Positions 19,777-27,511 of a DNA stretch of 64,000 bases are shown here, one piece after another. Origin of the DNA: Burkholderia ambifaria AMMD (GTDB taxonomy: Bacteria > Pseudomonadota > Gammaproteobacteria > Burkholderiales > Burkholderiaceae); the NCBI RefSeq assembly GCF_000203915.1, contig NC_008392.1, positions 434,001-498,000 of the forward strand, in the 5' to 3' direction. The position numbers and the translations under genes were made by a program. The notes under the pieces were generated by a model. That model ran no database searches and was not told where the DNA came from. It worked only from the letters and a program-made list of their open reading frames with translations. Numbering within the stretch: the stretch's first letter is position 1; each line of letters starts with the position of its first letter.

Positions 19777-20577
19777 TCAGGCGCCTCTCGGCAGGGCCGC
19801 GTCGGACGGCACCACGCCATCCTCGGCGGCATCGACGATCAGCCTCACCAGCGCGGCGCGGCTCTCGTTGATGAAGAAGTGACCGCCCGGCAGCCATTCG
19901 CACGCGGCCTGGCGCGAGGTCTGGGTCGCCCACGCGCGGGCCGCGTCGCGGCCGACCAGGTGGTCCGAGGCGCCGTTCACGCACAGCAGGTCGCAGTCGA
20001 GCGGTGCGCCGGCGCGGTAGCGATAGCCGTCCATTGCCACGAAATCGGCACGGATCTGCGGCAGCAGCAGCGCGAGCAGGTCGGGGTTGTCGAGGATCAC
20101 CGAGGGCATGCCGCCGTAGCCTTGCAGCAGTTGCACGAAGCGCGCGTCGTCGAGCGCTTCCACCGGCACCGGGCGTGGCACGCGCGGCAGCTGCGGCGCC
20201 TTGCAGCCCGACACCACCAGGCAGCGCGGGCCGGCCTCGGCGCCGAGCCGGCGCGCCACCTCGAAACCCACCAGGGCGCCCATGCTGTGCCCCCAGAACA
20301 CCATCGGCAGGCCGCCCGCGGCCTCGGGCAGCGCCTCTGCCAGGTGCGCGGCGATATCGTCGAGATCGGTTAGCGGCGGGATCTGCCGGCTCGCCTCGCG
20401 GCCCGGCAGCCGCGCCACCAGCGGCCGCAGCTGCGGCGGCAGCGCGCGGCAGAAGGCGTGATAGGCCGAGGGGCCGCCGCCCGCGTAGGGGAAGCAGACC
20501 AGCGCGGCGCGCGGCCTCGCCTCGGGCGCCGCGTCGAGCGGCGCATGAAACCACGCATGGACATCCTGAACAGCCAT
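19777..20577 (-). CDS. Type II thioesterase
   Basis: Alpha/beta-hydrolase thioesterase, 266 aa, of the external editing type found beside PKS and NRPS genes. The nucleophile Ser lies in GHSMG, the N-terminal block reads CFPYAGGG, and the catalytic His is in GGHFFI near the C-terminus. Family role: hydrolyses stalled or misprimed acyl groups from carrier proteins. Start ATG 20577 has GGAGG 8 nt upstream. It sits immediately upstream of the first PKS gene, one base apart, so the two are almost certainly cotranscribed. It is not fused to the PKS and no chain-terminating TE is visible in the window. Confidence 0.93.
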   Translation of the reverse strand: MAVQDVHAWFHAPLDAAPEARPRAALVCFPYAGGGPSAYHAFCRALPPQLRPLVARLPGREASRQIPPLTDLDDIAAHLAEALPEAAGGLPMVFWGHSMGALVGFEVARRLGAEAGPRCLVVSGCKAPQLPRVPRPVPVEALDDARFVQLLQGYGGMPSVILDNPDLLALLLPQIRADFVAMDGYRYRAGAPLDCDLLCVNGASDHLVGRDAARAWATQTSRQAACEWLPGGHFFINESRAALVRLIVDAAEDGVVPSDAALPRGA

Positions 20578-20672
20578 CAGACGATCCTCCTGCGAGCCGC
20601 CGCGACGTGCGCGACGGCGGGCCCATCGAACCGTTCCGCGCGGTGCCGTGACGGCGCTGCGCGGGCCACGCC

Positions 20673-21608
20673 TCACGAGAACACCGGCACCGTGTTCCAG
20701 GTGCCCCAGTCGGTAATGCGCGGCGCCGTGATGGCGGCCCCGGCATCCCAGTAGCGCGCCAGCAGCGGATCGCGATCCTCCTCGGCGAAGCGCTGCGCGA
20801 GGAACGGCCGCATCGGCTCGGACATGCGGAATTCGCAGAGGATGTCGCGCACCTCGCGCTTGCGGAACATGGCCTGCAGCGCCTCTCGCTCGATCAGGGA
20901 GAGATCCGGGTGCCAGGCGTCGATGATGAACACCAGGCGGCTCTTCGGGCCGTTCCAGGCCTCGTGCTCGAAGCAGTCCTCGAACACGATCGATTCGCCG
21001 ACCTGCCATTGCTTGCGGATCTCGCCAACGCGCAGCGTGCAGTCGGCATCGACGATGATCCCGACGCTGTAGCGCAGTCGCAGCGAGTCAACGCTGCAGT
21101 GCGCGCCCAGGTGCGTGTTCGGCTCCTGCCACGACAGCAGCGCCTCAGAGAACGGATGCGCGACGCCGCAGTGCGGCAGCTCGGCGGCGATGCGCTTGAG
21201 CTCGGGGCAGTGCATGGTCATGAACGGCAGCTGCGTGCCCATGTACCAGAGCGGGTAGATCAGCCAGGCGCCGTCGGTCACCACGCCTCCGGTGAAGGAC
21301 AGCACGCGGTTGCGCAGGCGCAGCGCCTCGTTGCGGATCGCGGGCGTGGCCGCGCGCAAGTAGTCGGCCACCGGGTCGCCCTCGGGGCTGCGGATCGGCC
21401 GGTTGTCGAGGCCGGGGAAGATCGGCAGGAAGGTCGGGTGCTGCTTGGGCAGGCGCTCGCCGTGCTCGGGGCGCGCCATGCGCAGCAGGAATTCCTTCAC
21501 GCGATCCAGTTCGGGGCCGCCGTCCATGATCCGCCGGTAGCACCCGCCCTGCTCCATCACGTCCAGCACGGCCCTGCGCAGGGCCAGGTTTTTCTCGAAC
21601 GGCGACAT
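20673..21608 (-). CDS. Aspartyl/asparaginyl beta-hydroxylase-like oxygenase
   Basis: 311 aa. The C-terminal half carries the AspH-type double-stranded beta-helix: a first His in a THLGAH segment near residue 170 and a second in FEDCFEHEAWN, followed by SRLVFIIDAWHP. Members use Fe(II) and 2-oxoglutarate with only two protein His ligands. The N-terminal 100 residues are not recognised. In the enacyloxin locus the equivalent position holds such an oxygenase, so hydroxylation of the growing or finished chain is likely; the carbon concerned cannot be read from sequence. ATG 21608 follows GAGAGGA and lies 11 bp after the halogenase stop, indicating one operon. Confidence 0.87.
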   Translation of the reverse strand: MSPFEKNLALRRAVLDVMEQGGCYRRIMDGGPELDRVKEFLLRMARPEHGERLPKQHPTFLPIFPGLDNRPIRSPEGDPVADYLRAATPAIRNEALRLRNRVLSFTGGVVTDGAWLIYPLWYMGTQLPFMTMHCPELKRIAAELPHCGVAHPFSEALLSWQEPNTHLGAHCSVDSLRLRYSVGIIVDADCTLRVGEIRKQWQVGESIVFEDCFEHEAWNGPKSRLVFIIDAWHPDLSLIEREALQAMFRKREVRDILCEFRMSEPMRPFLAQRFAEEDRDPLLARYWDAGAAITAPRITDWGTWNTVPVFS

Positions 21609-21619
21609 GTCGGTTCCTC

Positions 21620-23167
21620 TCAGGCCGGTTCCGCCGCGCGCAGCGGCTGGAGGTTGCGCGAGATGTCGACGTTGTTGTGGATGCTCACGGCCAGCTCCTC
21701 GAGCAATCCGATGTTCTCGCGCAGCTTGGCGATCAGCGCATCGTCGTCGGGATGCTCGATCAGCAGCTCCTGGTTCAGGTTGCGGCCGAACAGGAAGGTC
21801 TTGGTCAGGTCGACGTACTCGCCGGCCAGCGACGCGTCGTGCAGGATCGGCTGGCGCTTGAAGTGGTCGGCCACCGAGCGCAGCAGGTCGTTGTAGCGCG
21901 CCAGCTCGTTGTCGATGCGGCCCAGGAAGGCCAGGTCGTGCCACTTGTGGTGGAAGTACAGCAGGCAGGTCACGCCGAGATAGATCACGCTGTCCCAGAG
22001 GATCTTCTGCGTCATCACGAAGCCGTTGCCGAACTTCGGATAGAGCCCCTCGTAGAGCATGAACACCACCTCCGCGAGCTGCAGGAACACGCGGTCGTAG
22101 GCGCGCGCGAGCGGCGCGATGTCCTCGCCGCGCAGGTCGCGCAGGATCAGGTCGCCGACGAACTCGTTGCTGTAGGCGATGAAGTCGCTGCCCGGCGAAT
22201 AGAACGGGTCGATGAACACGCCGGCCTCGCCCGTGATGCACCAGCGATCGGCCGAATAGACCTGCTTGCAGCTGTAGGAATAGTCCTGGTAGCAGAGGAA
22301 GTCCTGCAGCGTGTCGCGATAGCGCTCGACCATGTCCGCGCATTGCGGCTCGTTCCTGCGCAGCCATTCCATCGACTTCTCGAACGAGTTCATCTCCTTC
22401 ACGTTGTGCATGGTGTTGTCGAACACGATGCCCACGCTGGTCGAGCCCGAGCCGAGCGGAATGAACCAGACCCAGTAGCCGGGGCCCATGAAGTGATTGG
22501 TGCTGAAGCGCCGCGACGGGCCGGTGCGCGCGAGCCAGTCGGGATCGTCGCTCATCTCGGAGATGTCGACTTCGGCGCCGAGCCGGAACCATACCGCGCC
22601 GTTGCGCAGATTGCCGTCCTTCTCGAGGTCGAGCTTGCGCTTGAGGATCTTGCTGCGGCCGGCCGCGTCGACCACCCAGCGGCACGTGACGGTCTTGACC
22701 TCGTCGCCGTGCACGAAGCCGATCTCGTGCAACTCGCCGGGACGCAACTCGACACGCTGCACGCGGGCGCGGTCGAACACGGTCACGCCGTCGGCCAGCA
22801 CCTGATCGTGGAGGAAGTTCTCGAAGCGGCCGCGGTCGAGCTGGTAGCTCGGCACGGTCGGGTAGTCGCTCGGCCCGATCTCGAGCCGCTGCGTGACGTC
22901 GCTGTTGTCGCCGTGCGGGAAGAAGAAGCGCAGGCCGAGCTTGGGCAACTGCGCCTCGTCGATGTGGGCCTTGAGCTTCAAGCGCTCGCCGTAATAATGC
23001 GCGGCCACCTCCACACTTGACTCGCCCACCTTGTAGCTGGCCTCCTGCGCCGGGCGCTTGCCGCGCTCGAGCACCACGATGCGGATGTCCGGCTTCTCGA
23101 GCCGCAACTGACGCGCCAGCGACAAGCCAGCCAACCCACCCCCCAAGATTGCGACATCAGCTTCCAT
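21620..23167 (-). CDS. Flavin-dependent halogenase
   Basis: 515 aa. It shows the N-terminal FAD-binding GGGLAG fold, the KVGES segment typical of halogenases, and WVWFIP, the family WxWxIP signature that keeps monooxygenation from occurring. It belongs with halogenases acting on carrier-protein-bound or complex polyketide substrates rather than free tryptophan (inference from context). It needs FADH2, but no flavin reductase gene is in the window. ATG 23167 is chosen because GGAGG sits 5 nt before it; the in-frame ATG at 23179 has no usable ribosome site. First gene of the minus-strand biosynthetic operon, facing a 581-bp divergent promoter region. Confidence 0.93.
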   Translation of the reverse strand: MEADVAILGGGLAGLSLARQLRLEKPDIRIVVLERGKRPAQEASYKVGESSVEVAAHYYGERLKLKAHIDEAQLPKLGLRFFFPHGDNSDVTQRLEIGPSDYPTVPSYQLDRGRFENFLHDQVLADGVTVFDRARVQRVELRPGELHEIGFVHGDEVKTVTCRWVVDAAGRSKILKRKLDLEKDGNLRNGAVWFRLGAEVDISEMSDDPDWLARTGPSRRFSTNHFMGPGYWVWFIPLGSGSTSVGIVFDNTMHNVKEMNSFEKSMEWLRRNEPQCADMVERYRDTLQDFLCYQDYSYSCKQVYSADRWCITGEAGVFIDPFYSPGSDFIAYSNEFVGDLILRDLRGEDIAPLARAYDRVFLQLAEVVFMLYEGLYPKFGNGFVMTQKILWDSVIYLGVTCLLYFHHKWHDLAFLGRIDNELARYNDLLRSVADHFKRQPILHDASLAGEYVDLTKTFLFGRNLNQELLIEHPDDDALIAKLRENIGLLEELAVSIHNNVDISRNLQPLRAAEPA

Positions 23168-23748
23168 CCACGCCTCCATCCTTGAATGATCGAAATCGAT
23201 GATGAAAATGGCCCGTGGGGACCGGCCGCTCGCAAGCGCCGGGCCGCAGGCAGGTTGCCGGGGAAGGCAGTCATGCCTCGATCCGGATGCGATCGGGGCG
23301 CACGACCCTGAGACGCGGGCATGCACGCTGACGACATGACCCGCCGGAAGAATCGCGTTCGCGACGCGACGTGCGGTGACGATGACGAAAGCGGCTTCGT
23401 CATCGACGCCTGCTCGATTGATTCGCCTCGAACCCATCTTAACCAGCGAAGCGCGGATCGGAACACCTACTAAATTTCCGAGTGGCAGGCGGCCCGCGCA
23501 AATGGTTTCATCCGCAATCGCCCCGATCGGCGCGTGGGGATTGCGCACGCGCGACGCCCGGTTATCGATACCGGCGTATCCCGGCCGCGACGGGCGTGTC
23601 GCCAGCCGCGGTCCGCCGCGCGCGTCGAATTCCACGCGCGGCCTGGCCGAACATTTCGCGCGGCTGCCCGTCCAAGCGGAGATGGCCGCACCACCCGCAT
23701 GTCCGCCCGCGGGCATCGCCGATGCAACCCGTTCTATCGGAAACCACC
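23168..23748. promoter_or_regulatory. Divergent intergenic region inside the polyketide cluster
   Basis: No coding sequence is supported. The region separates the minus-strand halogenase/PKS operon from the only plus-strand gene of the cluster, so it must hold two promoters. It contains an AT-rich 19-bp element that recurs upstream of the exporter operon (see 23465-23483). I could not place convincing -35/-10 pairs. Confidence 0.5.
23465..23483 (+). promoter_or_regulatory. Shared cluster motif, copy 1
   Basis: The sequence is ACCTACTAAATTTC, two variable bases, then AGT. A copy with the 14-mer identical lies at 31138-31156 in the other divergent promoter region of the cluster, in the same orientation. 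Copy 1 is also flanked by a CGGAA...TTCCG inverted repeat (12-nt gap). Candidate operator for a cluster regulator that is outside the window. Confidence 0.4.
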
Positions 23749-24342
23749 ATGAAGACCATCAGCCCCATCGACAAATACCGGCTGCAGGCGGCACGCCTGC
23801 AGAAAACGGTCCGGCAGGCGCTCGACGACGAAGCCGGCGCACTCGCGCAGCATCCCGTGGTGCAGCGCCTGCGCGAGCGTCTCGGCCTGAGCGCCGACAG
23901 CGACGCGGTGCTGCGCAAGCGGCTGCAGGCGCTGCCGGTCGGCAAGTACCTGGACCTGCTGGCGCGCGAGTCGGGACATGAGGACTGGCCGGCCCTGAAC
24001 CGGCACCTGCGTGCGCAGCAGGAAGGCTCGGACGATATCGCCGAGACCGAGCTCTACAAGTTCAACGCGAGCGAGTTCAACCTGAACGTCTGGTTCCCGA
24101 GCTACGAGGAGGCGCGCGAGTATCTCGACACACATCGCGGCTTCTACCTGCTGCAGTTCAAGGGCCACTGCTTCCTGGCGCAGGCGCCGCACATCATCGA
24201 TATCGGCCTGGACCCGAAGGATCCGGACTGGGAGCGGATCGGCTGGGACTGGGTCAAGCCGAAGGACCCGGAAGCCAAGCAGCGCCTGCGCGACAGGCTG
24301 CGGCTCGCGCGCGAGCGGGATAATCAGCCGGCCGGCGCCTGA
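23749..24342 (+). CDS. Uncharacterised polyketide-cluster protein
   Basis: 197 aa, cytoplasmic by appearance, with no signal or membrane segment. The N-terminal 85 residues are helical and end in a GHEDWPALNRHL segment, which recalls the GFxxWxxL motif seen at the start of some glyoxalase-superfamily proteins. The C-terminal half is rich in aromatic residues (two Trp in ERIGWDWVKPKD). No catalytic motif is evident. It is the only plus-strand gene between 1 and 31391, inserted between the carbamoyltransferase and the halogenase. The enacyloxin locus is remembered to have a hypothetical gene at this place. ATG 23749 is assumed; an in-frame ATG at 23722 is possible, and neither has a strong ribosome site. 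Confidence 0.75.
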   Translation: MKTISPIDKYRLQAARLQKTVRQALDDEAGALAQHPVVQRLRERLGLSADSDAVLRKRLQALPVGKYLDLLARESGHEDWPALNRHLRAQQEGSDDIAETELYKFNASEFNLNVWFPSYEEAREYLDTHRGFYLLQFKGHCFLAQAPHIIDIGLDPKDPDWERIGWDWVKPKDPEAKQRLRDRLRLARERDNQPAGA

Positions 24343-24395
24343 GGCGCGACGAGACGCGAGCGGCGGCCCCGCGGGCTCCGGATGCCGATTCCTGC

Positions 24396-26180
24396 CTAGT
24401 CGTCGAGCACCAGCGACGTATCCGCCCCGTGCGCCTCGTACTGCCGCGCGGCCGGCGTCTCGCGCCGCGCGCCGCCCTTGTGGACGATTACGTCGTCGAG
24501 CACCAGCACGTCGATGCCGCTGGTCGCGAAGATCGCGATCGCATCCTCGACCGAGTGCGCGATCGGCTTGCCCATCACGTTGAAGCTGGTATTGAGCAGG
24601 ATCGGCACGCCGGTGATCGCGTGGAAGGCCTCGATCAGCGCGTGGTAGCGCGGGTTCAGCTCGCGCTTGACGGTCTGCAGGCGCCCGGTGCCGTCCACGT
24701 GCACCACGCCCGGCACGCGCGGGGCCATCTCGGGGCGGAAGCGCAGCGCGCGCTCCATGTAGGGCGTCTCGCAGGCATGCTCGAAATAGGCCCGCGCATG
24801 CTCGGCCAAGATCGACGGAGCAAACGGCCGGAATTCCTCGCGGAACTTCACCCTCGCATTGATCCGCTCCTTCACGTCGGCATCGCGCGGGTCGGCGAGG
24901 ATCGAGCGGTTGCCGAGCGCACGCGGGCCGAACTCGGCGCGGCCCTGCACCCAGGCGACGATCTTGCCCTCGCTCAGCGAGGTCGCGACGCGCCGACACA
25001 GCTCGCCGGTGTCGGCGACACGCTCTGCGTCGAAGCCGCCGTATTCCAGCAGCTTGCCAAGCGCGTCGCTCGACAGGTGGCTGCCGACATAGGGCGACTG
25101 CACCTCGGCGCGCGGCTGCCAGACACCCGGGTGATCCTCGTGATAGGCCAGCCACGCGGCACCGACCGAATTGCCGTTGTCGGCCGGCGCGCAGAACACA
25201 TGGCTGCGGCTGAACGGGCCGCGGCCCGCGAGGCTGCCGACATAGGCCGAATTCAGCGCGCAGCCGCCCGACAGCACCAGGTTGTCGGACAGGCCGCGCC
25301 GATGCGCGTTGGCCAGCAGCTCGTCGACGAATTCGCCGAACACGAGCTGCCCGGTATAGGCGAGGTCGGCGAACTCGATCGCCGGCTGGTCGCGCGTGCG
25401 GCGCAGCTTGACCAGCTCGCCGATCGCGGCCGCCGCGCCGCGCCCCTCGCGGATGCGCAGGTCGTCCACTTCCAGCAGGCCGCGCAGCAGGCCGTAGTAG
25501 CGCTCGTTGCGGCTGCCGTAGGGTGCCAGGCCCATCACCTTCCACTCCTCGCCGCCGATCGGGTCGAAGCCGCACAGCTCGCAGAGCAGACTGTAGTACT
25601 GGCCGAAGCTGCCCTGCGAGGGCTTGGTCGACAGCTCGCGATGCGCGCCGCGGTCGAAGTGGAACACCTTGCACGAGGTCGATTCACCAAGGCCGTCGAT
25701 CACGATGCTGATCGCGTCGGAGAAGATGCTGCCGAAGCAGGCCGCCGCCGAGTGGGTCAGGTGATGCTCGTATTCGCGGTGGATCACGGGACGCCGGCCG
25801 AACACGCGCTGCAGGTGCGCCTCGGTGTTGATGCCGTGGCGCACGTTCGCGTAGCTGGCGATACAGCGCAGCATGTCGAAATTGTCGGCGCCGATCTTGC
25901 GCCGGATCATGCCCCTGAGCGGCCCGAAGGCGAAGAACTGCAAGCGCTTGAAGAACTTCCGGCGCCAGCTGCCGACGATCACGAATTCCGCGTCGGGCTC
26001 GCAGTACTGGCCGAGCAGCTTGCCGATGCGGATGAAATCGTCGGGCGGAGCATTCCAGGCGCGCTTGTTCTGCAGATAGCGTTCCGCGTCCTCGGCGAAC
26101 ACCAGCTGGCCCTGCGAATCGACGATCGCGAGCGACGGATCGTGCGGACTCGTGCCGAGTCCGATGTAGTTGCGCTTCAT
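24396..26180 (-). CDS. O-carbamoyltransferase (NodU/CmcH family)
   Basis: 594 aa, normal length for the family. The N-terminal Kae1-like domain shows GLGTSPHDPS, EHHLTHSAAA (metal-binding His pair) and IDGLGE. The C-terminal YrdC-like half includes GRAEFGPRALGNRSILADPR and LLNTSFNVMG. The family moves a carbamoyl group from carbamoyl phosphate, via carbamoyladenylate, to a hydroxyl. Enacyloxins carry a carbamate ester, so this is the likely enzyme. ATG 26180 has GAGGG 8 nt upstream. It ends 53 bp from the convergent plus-strand gene and follows the JmjC gene by 67 bp in the same direction. Confidence 0.93.
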   Translation of the reverse strand: MKRNYIGLGTSPHDPSLAIVDSQGQLVFAEDAERYLQNKRAWNAPPDDFIRIGKLLGQYCEPDAEFVIVGSWRRKFFKRLQFFAFGPLRGMIRRKIGADNFDMLRCIASYANVRHGINTEAHLQRVFGRRPVIHREYEHHLTHSAAACFGSIFSDAISIVIDGLGESTSCKVFHFDRGAHRELSTKPSQGSFGQYYSLLCELCGFDPIGGEEWKVMGLAPYGSRNERYYGLLRGLLEVDDLRIREGRGAAAAIGELVKLRRTRDQPAIEFADLAYTGQLVFGEFVDELLANAHRRGLSDNLVLSGGCALNSAYVGSLAGRGPFSRSHVFCAPADNGNSVGAAWLAYHEDHPGVWQPRAEVQSPYVGSHLSSDALGKLLEYGGFDAERVADTGELCRRVATSLSEGKIVAWVQGRAEFGPRALGNRSILADPRDADVKERINARVKFREEFRPFAPSILAEHARAYFEHACETPYMERALRFRPEMAPRVPGVVHVDGTGRLQTVKRELNPRYHALIEAFHAITGVPILLNTSFNVMGKPIAHSVEDAIAIFATSGIDVLVLDDVIVHKGGARRETPAARQYEAHGADTSLVLDD

Positions 26181-26247
26181 CGTGACACCCTCGTGAAAAT
26201 TCGATGGCCGGCGGCCGGGCTCGGCCGCCAGCGGAGTCGGGGCCGCG

Positions 26248-27489
26248 TCAGTCGTGGCTGAACACGCCGCGGCTCAGGTCCGGCGGCTGCAGCCCGAAAG
26301 CGGCGGCGTTATAGGCGGAATCGAAGGCGCGGTAGCGGCGCCCATGCGAGACGCGCTCGTACCACGGGATCTTGCGCTTGGTGACGCTCTGCTGGATCTG
26401 CATCCACTGCACGTAGCTGTCGAGATCGACGCTTTGCGGGCACAGCGTGGAGGCGAAGTCGTAGAGCGGCGCGGGGCTCAGGAAGTCCTTGCCGGGCACG
26501 CCGAACCAGCGGTCGGCCACGGCCACGGTGCGCTTGGTCTGGTTCTTGACCGAGTGGAACCAGTAATACGGATTCCATAGCACGTCGCCGGGCTGCAGCA
26601 CGGCCTCGTAGCGCGGGCAGAAGCGGAACAGCGGACAGCGCTCGTGATCCGATTCGTCCTGCCAGTGCAGGGCCGTGACGGCATCCCCGGGCAGCAGCAG
26701 CGGATACACCAGGTAGAGGAAGGCCGGATCGACCAGGCTCCAGACCTTCACGCCCTCGAGCTGGTAGAAGGTGTTCGCGATCTTGCCGAAATGCGAGGGG
26801 CTGCCCGCGCCGCCGTTCGAGATGAACAGCTGCGAGGAGATCCGCGTCATCTTCGTGTACGGCGCGAACGAGGACGAATACAGGTTCTCCTCGAGCTCGG
26901 AATGGTCGATGAACAGCCGGTCGCTGTTGGCCAGGTAGGACTTGCCCTCCAGCAGCTCGGCGAGCGGCCCTTCGTAGTTCTCGCCGGTGTCGATGCGCAT
27001 CATCGGCACGACATCCTTGCCGTAGCGCTCGACCAGCGCGTCGAGGTGATAGGACGAGGCATCATGGCCGACGTTCTCGATTACCACCGGATGCGGGCGG
27101 CGCACGTAGTTCTCGTGGAACGCCTCCGGCGTGATGGTGCGGAAATCGACGCGGGGCAGCGGCACGGCCGAGGCGACCGGGTTCTCGGATGCGACGGCCG
27201 CGTAGATCTCCTCGCAGTCGGCGGCCATCGCCTCGCGCTCGTAGTGATGGTCCTGCAGGATGGTGCGCGCCAGCAGCCGCTGCTGGTAGCGATGCCGCGC
27301 GGCCTCGCACTTCTCGAGGCCGTGCACCACTTGGCGCGGCTCGTATTCGGACAGGTGCGGCTGGGCCAGGATCTGATTCATCCGCGCCGGATCGATGGCC
27401 TGGCGCGCCTGGGTCAGGCGCGAGCCCAGCGAGCGCAGCAGCAGCGACAGTTCGGGGCGAACGTGGGTACGTGTTGGAGCGGTCAGCAC
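26248..27489 (-). CDS. JmjC/cupin-8 Fe(II) enzyme with HxG in place of HxD
   Basis: 413 aa; GTG 27489 follows AGGAG with 6-nt spacing. Residues 130-345 form a FIH-type cupin: the line HFGKIANTFYQLEGVK aligns residue for residue with the FIH block H-x-D-x3-N-x3-Q-x2-G-x-K, and GDVLWNPYYWFHSV supplies the distal His. The iron ligands are therefore His233 and His312 (79 apart, as in FIH), but the Asp is Gly235 (codon at 26785-26787). This HxG arrangement is that of Fe/2-oxoglutarate halogenases, where chloride takes the vacant site; two-His FIH variants can also hydroxylate. Likely a polyketide tailoring enzyme; whether it chlorinates or hydroxylates is open. It lies between the PQQ dehydrogenase (22 bp) and carbamoyltransferase genes. 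Confidence 0.88.
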   Translation of the reverse strand: MLTAPTRTHVRPELSLLLRSLGSRLTQARQAIDPARMNQILAQPHLSEYEPRQVVHGLEKCEAARHRYQQRLLARTILQDHHYEREAMAADCEEIYAAVASENPVASAVPLPRVDFRTITPEAFHENYVRRPHPVVIENVGHDASSYHLDALVERYGKDVVPMMRIDTGENYEGPLAELLEGKSYLANSDRLFIDHSELEENLYSSSFAPYTKMTRISSQLFISNGGAGSPSHFGKIANTFYQLEGVKVWSLVDPAFLYLVYPLLLPGDAVTALHWQDESDHERCPLFRFCPRYEAVLQPGDVLWNPYYWFHSVKNQTKRTVAVADRWFGVPGKDFLSPAPLYDFASTLCPQSVDLDSYVQWMQIQQSVTKRKIPWYERVSHGRRYRAFDSAYNAAAFGLQPPDLSRGVFSHD

Positions 27490-27511
27490 GAGCTTCTCCT
27501 TCGTAACGGGT

